This document shows positions 61,918 to 64,000 of a stretch of DNA of 64,000 nucleotides, piece by piece (the first letter of the stretch is position 1; every line of letters starts with the position of its first letter). The position numbers and the translations under genes are program-made. Origin of the DNA: Pseudomonadota bacterium (GTDB lineage: Bacteria; Pseudomonadota; Gammaproteobacteria; Xanthomonadales; Xanthomonadaceae); NCBI GenBank assembly GCA_018241125.1, contig JAFEEL010000009.1:1-64000 (forward strand). Direction: 5' to 3'. The notes beneath the pieces were generated by a model, which saw only the letters and a list, made by a program, of their open reading frames with translations, searched no databases and was not told the DNA's origin.

Positions 61918-62454
61918 CTATTTTTTTGTCAGTGCCCGCACCGCATCGAGCGTCTGCCGGACATGGCCTTTCGGGTCGAGATCGGAATACACGTGGGCGA
62001 TGGTGCCGTCGGGTGCGATCACGTACGAGGTGCGGTTGGACCATTCGGGTTTCATCGACAGCACGGCGTCGTATTCCTTCGCGATCTCCGCGCCGGCATC
62101 GGCGGCCACCGGGAACTTGCCCGAACAGTGCTCGGTTTCCTTCGAGAAGTCGGCCAGTTGGTCGGTGTTGCCGGCGGTCACGCCGATCACGCTGGCGTGC
62201 AACGCCTTGAACTGGTCGATGGCCTGCGAGAACAGATGCGCCTCGAGATTGCAGCCGGAGGTGTGCGCGGCGGGGAAGAAGTACAGCACCACCGGGCCTT
62301 GCTTGAGGGCGTCGGCGAGCTTGAAGGTAAAGGGTTTCCCGGCAAGGTACGCCGGCGCACTGAAGTCCGGTGCCTTGTCGCCGTCTTTCAACGCAGCCCA
62401 AGCCGGTGCGGCCAGTGCGAGGGCGAGTGCGGCGCATGCGAGGGTCTTGGTCAT
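61918..62454 (-). CDS. periplasmic peroxiredoxin (AhpC/TSA, BCP-like)
   Basis: 178 residues from ATG 62454. A signal peptide (MTKTLACAALALALAAPAWA) is unusual for this family and places it in the periplasm. The thioredoxin-fold core holds the peroxidatic cysteine C68 in FFPAAHTSGCNLEAH and a second cysteine C110 in FSKETEHCSGKFPV, which may act as resolving cysteine. It reduces peroxides using an exported thiol donor. Also present are the conserved RTSYVIAPDGTIAHVY strands. It lies downstream of the heavy-metal-type RND gene on the same strand. Confidence 0.9.
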   Translation of the reverse strand: MTKTLACAALALALAAPAWAALKDGDKAPDFSAPAYLAGKPFTFKLADALKQGPVVLYFFPAAHTSGCNLEAHLFSQAIDQFKALHASVIGVTAGNTDQLADFSKETEHCSGKFPVAADAGAEIAKEYDAVLSMKPEWSNRTSYVIAPDGTIAHVYSDLDPKGHVRQTLDAVRALTKK

Positions 62455-62536
62455 GGTGGCGATCCGTGATGAACCTGGCACTTATACACCCGCGTGCGGG
62501 CGATTGCCTTGACGCGCACGGCGGCCGCGCGGGCGC

Positions 62537-64000
62537 TCACACCTCCAGCCGATCCGTCTCGCGCCCGACCACCGCGTACAGCGCCGGCATCAGGAAGATG
62601 CTGATCAGCAAGCGCGTGAACAGGCCACTGACGATCACCAGCGCGAACGGCCGTTGCGTGTCCGTGCCCACGCCGGTGGCCAGCGCGGCCGGCAACAGGC
62701 CCAGGGCGGCGACCAACGCGGTCATCATGATCGGCCGCAGGCGCAAGATCGCGCCGTCGCGGATCGCCTGCGCCATCGGCACGCCGTTCAGTCGCAACTC
62801 GTTGACGCAGGAGATGTACACCACCGCGGTCTGCACCGAAACGCCGAACAGCGCCAGAAATCCAATGCCCGACGACACCGAGAACGGCGTACCGGTCAAC
62901 CACAGCGCCACGATGCCGCCGACCGGCGCCGACAGCAGCACGCCGGCCACGGTGATGAACGGGAACTTGAAGTTGCCGTACAGGGTGAACAGCAGCAGGA
63001 AGATCGCCAGGATCGTCAGCGGCAGGATGAACTGCATCTGCGCGCGCGAGGCGGTGTAGTCGCTGTATTCGCCGCCCCAGTCCAGGTGGTAGCCCTGCGG
63101 CAGGCTCACCTGCTTGTGCACCTGCGCGATGGCGTCCTCCACCGCGCCGGCCAGATCGCGGCCTTGCACGGAAAACTGCACGCCGATGTAGCGCGAGTTG
63201 TTCTCGTGGTAGATGAACGATGCACCGTTGGTGACGCGGATGTCGGCGAACGTCTTCAGCGGCAATTGCTGGCCACCGGGGGTGGCCACGAGGATGTTGC
63301 CGATTGCTTCGGGATTGTCGCGGTACGACTTTTCAAGGCGCACGATCAGGTCGAATTGTTTTTCTTTCTGCACGACTTGCGTGGCGACGTCGCCGCCGAT
63401 GCCGGCGGTGATCAGCGCGTTGATGTCGTCCACGTTCAGGCCGTAGCGGGCGATGGCGGCGCGGTCGATGGTGATGGTCAGGCTCGGCTGTCCCAGTTCG
63501 CGCACCAAGGTCACTGCAGTGATCCCGCGCACGTGTTCGAGCACCTGCTTGATCGCCTTGCCCTTGGCTTCCAGCGCGTTCAGGTCCTGGCCGAAGATCT
63601 TCACCGCCAGCGCGCTCTTCAGGCCGGTCTCGGCCTCGTCCACCGCGTCCTCGGCCGGCTGCGTGTAGTTAAAGCTGATGCCTGGGAATTGCGCCAGCTT
63701 GTGGTTAATGGCGGCGATCAGTTCGGGTTTGGTGCGGTACTTGCCACGCCACTGCGAATAGGGTTTGAGGCCGACGTAAAACTCGACGTTGAAGAAACCG
63801 GTGGGATCGGTGCCGTCGTCGGGCCGGGCCAACTCGGATGCGACCGTGGCGACTTCCGGGAACGAGGAGAGAACCTGCCGGATCTGGGGGGTGATCTTTG
63901 CCGATTCGTCGAACGAGATGGTGTAGGGCATGGTCGCCCGCACCCACAGCGCGCCTTCGTCGAGCTTGGGCATGAACTCCCCGCCGATGAAGGGCAACAG
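62537..64000 (-). CDS. heavy-metal-type RND permease (CzcA/CusA family), C-terminal half
   Basis: At least 487 residues are in the window and the gene continues past 64000, so the N-terminal half is missing from view. The visible part runs from the second periplasmic half (FIGGEFMPKLDEGALWVRATMP is the CzcA hallmark), through GQPSLTITIDRAAIARYGLNV, to the last membrane helices (FILPLTILAIFLLLFTLYGNF, GIGFLALFGVSVQTAVVYI) and ends RETDRLEV. The family exports divalent or monovalent metal ions by proton antiport. Whether this member handles metal is not decided by the visible part. Confidence 0.9.
   Translation of the reverse strand: MLPFIGGEFMPKLDEGALWVRATMPYTISFDESAKITPQIRQVLSSFPEVATVASELARPDDGTDPTGFFNVEFYVGLKPYSQWRGKYRTKPELIAAINHKLAQFPGISFNYTQPAEDAVDEAETGLKSALAVKIFGQDLNALEAKGKAIKQVLEHVRGITAVTLVRELGQPSLTITIDRAAIARYGLNVDDINALITAGIGGDVATQVVQKEKQFDLIVRLEKSYRDNPEAIGNILVATPGGQQLPLKTFADIRVTNGASFIYHENNSRYIGVQFSVQGRDLAGAVEDAIAQVHKQVSLPQGYHLDWGGEYSDYTASRAQMQFILPLTILAIFLLLFTLYGNFKFPFITVAGVLLSAPVGGIVALWLTGTPFSVSSGIGFLALFGVSVQTAVVYISCVNELRLNGVPMAQAIRDGAILRLRPIMMTALVAALGLLPAALATGVGTDTQRPFALVIVSGLFTRLLISIFLMPALYAVVGRETDRLEV

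Overview
The window is a high-GC chromosomal segment from a gammaproteobacterium, most likely of the order Lysobacterales (Xanthomonadales), Rhodanobacteraceae-like. This is inferred from the gene content: the rpsP-rimM-trmD-rplS block, the smc-zipA-ligA order, epmA, an agmatine deiminase / N-carbamoylputrescine amidase pair, a zinc-free type L36, and several tandem RND pumps. No database search was possible, so the species is not assigned. The window carries mostly housekeeping genes punctuated by small mobile or accessory modules. I saw no rRNA, tRNA, CRISPR array or prophage.

Layout. 0-4.3 kb: the end of an IS630-type transposase abuts a 5'-truncated Rhs/YD-repeat gene whose variable C-terminal tip is followed by a small three-helix membrane protein (candidate immunity protein) and a strong terminator. 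4.5-7.3 kb: a Y1/HUH (RAYT-like) transposase, an unknown proline-rich membrane protein, and two tandem cytochromes c. 7.4-15.3 kb: a tripartite-pump operon with one lipoprotein adaptor and two different RND permeases, led by a promoter embedded in a near-palindrome. 15.3-19.2 kb (minus): a four-gene run of a small BamE-like protein, aguA, aguB and a TraB-family membrane protein, preceded by rpmJ. 19.3-23.6 kb: rpsP, rimM, trmD and rplS, with a DDE transposase element inserted between trmD and rplS, then hslR. 23.7-26.9 kb (minus): AbrB antitoxin, PIN toxin and mutS, all overlapping end to start. 27.0-33.0 kb: an ETHE1-like metallo-hydrolase, an RND permease plus adaptor, a DUF2892 membrane protein and a divergent BigR-type ArsR repressor, which together look like a sulfide/persulfide-response locus.

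33.1-46.1 kb is a housekeeping stretch: pncC (CinA C-terminal type), smc, zipA, ligA, epmA, a secreted DUF3011-like triple-repeat protein, mtnA and gyrA. GyrA has isoleucine at position 83 of the quinolone-resistance region. 46.2-49.2 kb encodes an HtrA-like multi-PDZ protease translationally coupled to what looks like a catalytically dead protease homologue. 49.3-58.2 kb: a SET-domain protein, a bacterial alpha-2-macroglobulin lipoprotein and its usual partner pbpC, with a RelE/ParE-type toxin-antitoxin module and a GCAGGGA-type repeat tract inserted between them. 58.2-64 kb: an FHA-GGDEF protein, a small exported protein, a DUF885 peptidase-like protein, a periplasmic peroxiredoxin and the C-terminal half of a heavy-metal-type RND permease that runs off the window.

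The points that most deserve follow-up are the BigR-linked RND pump locus, the Rhs tip with its neighbour, the 54-bp-period repeat inserted in frame in the TraB gene, the toxin-antitoxin genes coupled to mutS, the protease / pseudo-protease pair, and the transposon inside the ribosomal protein operon.
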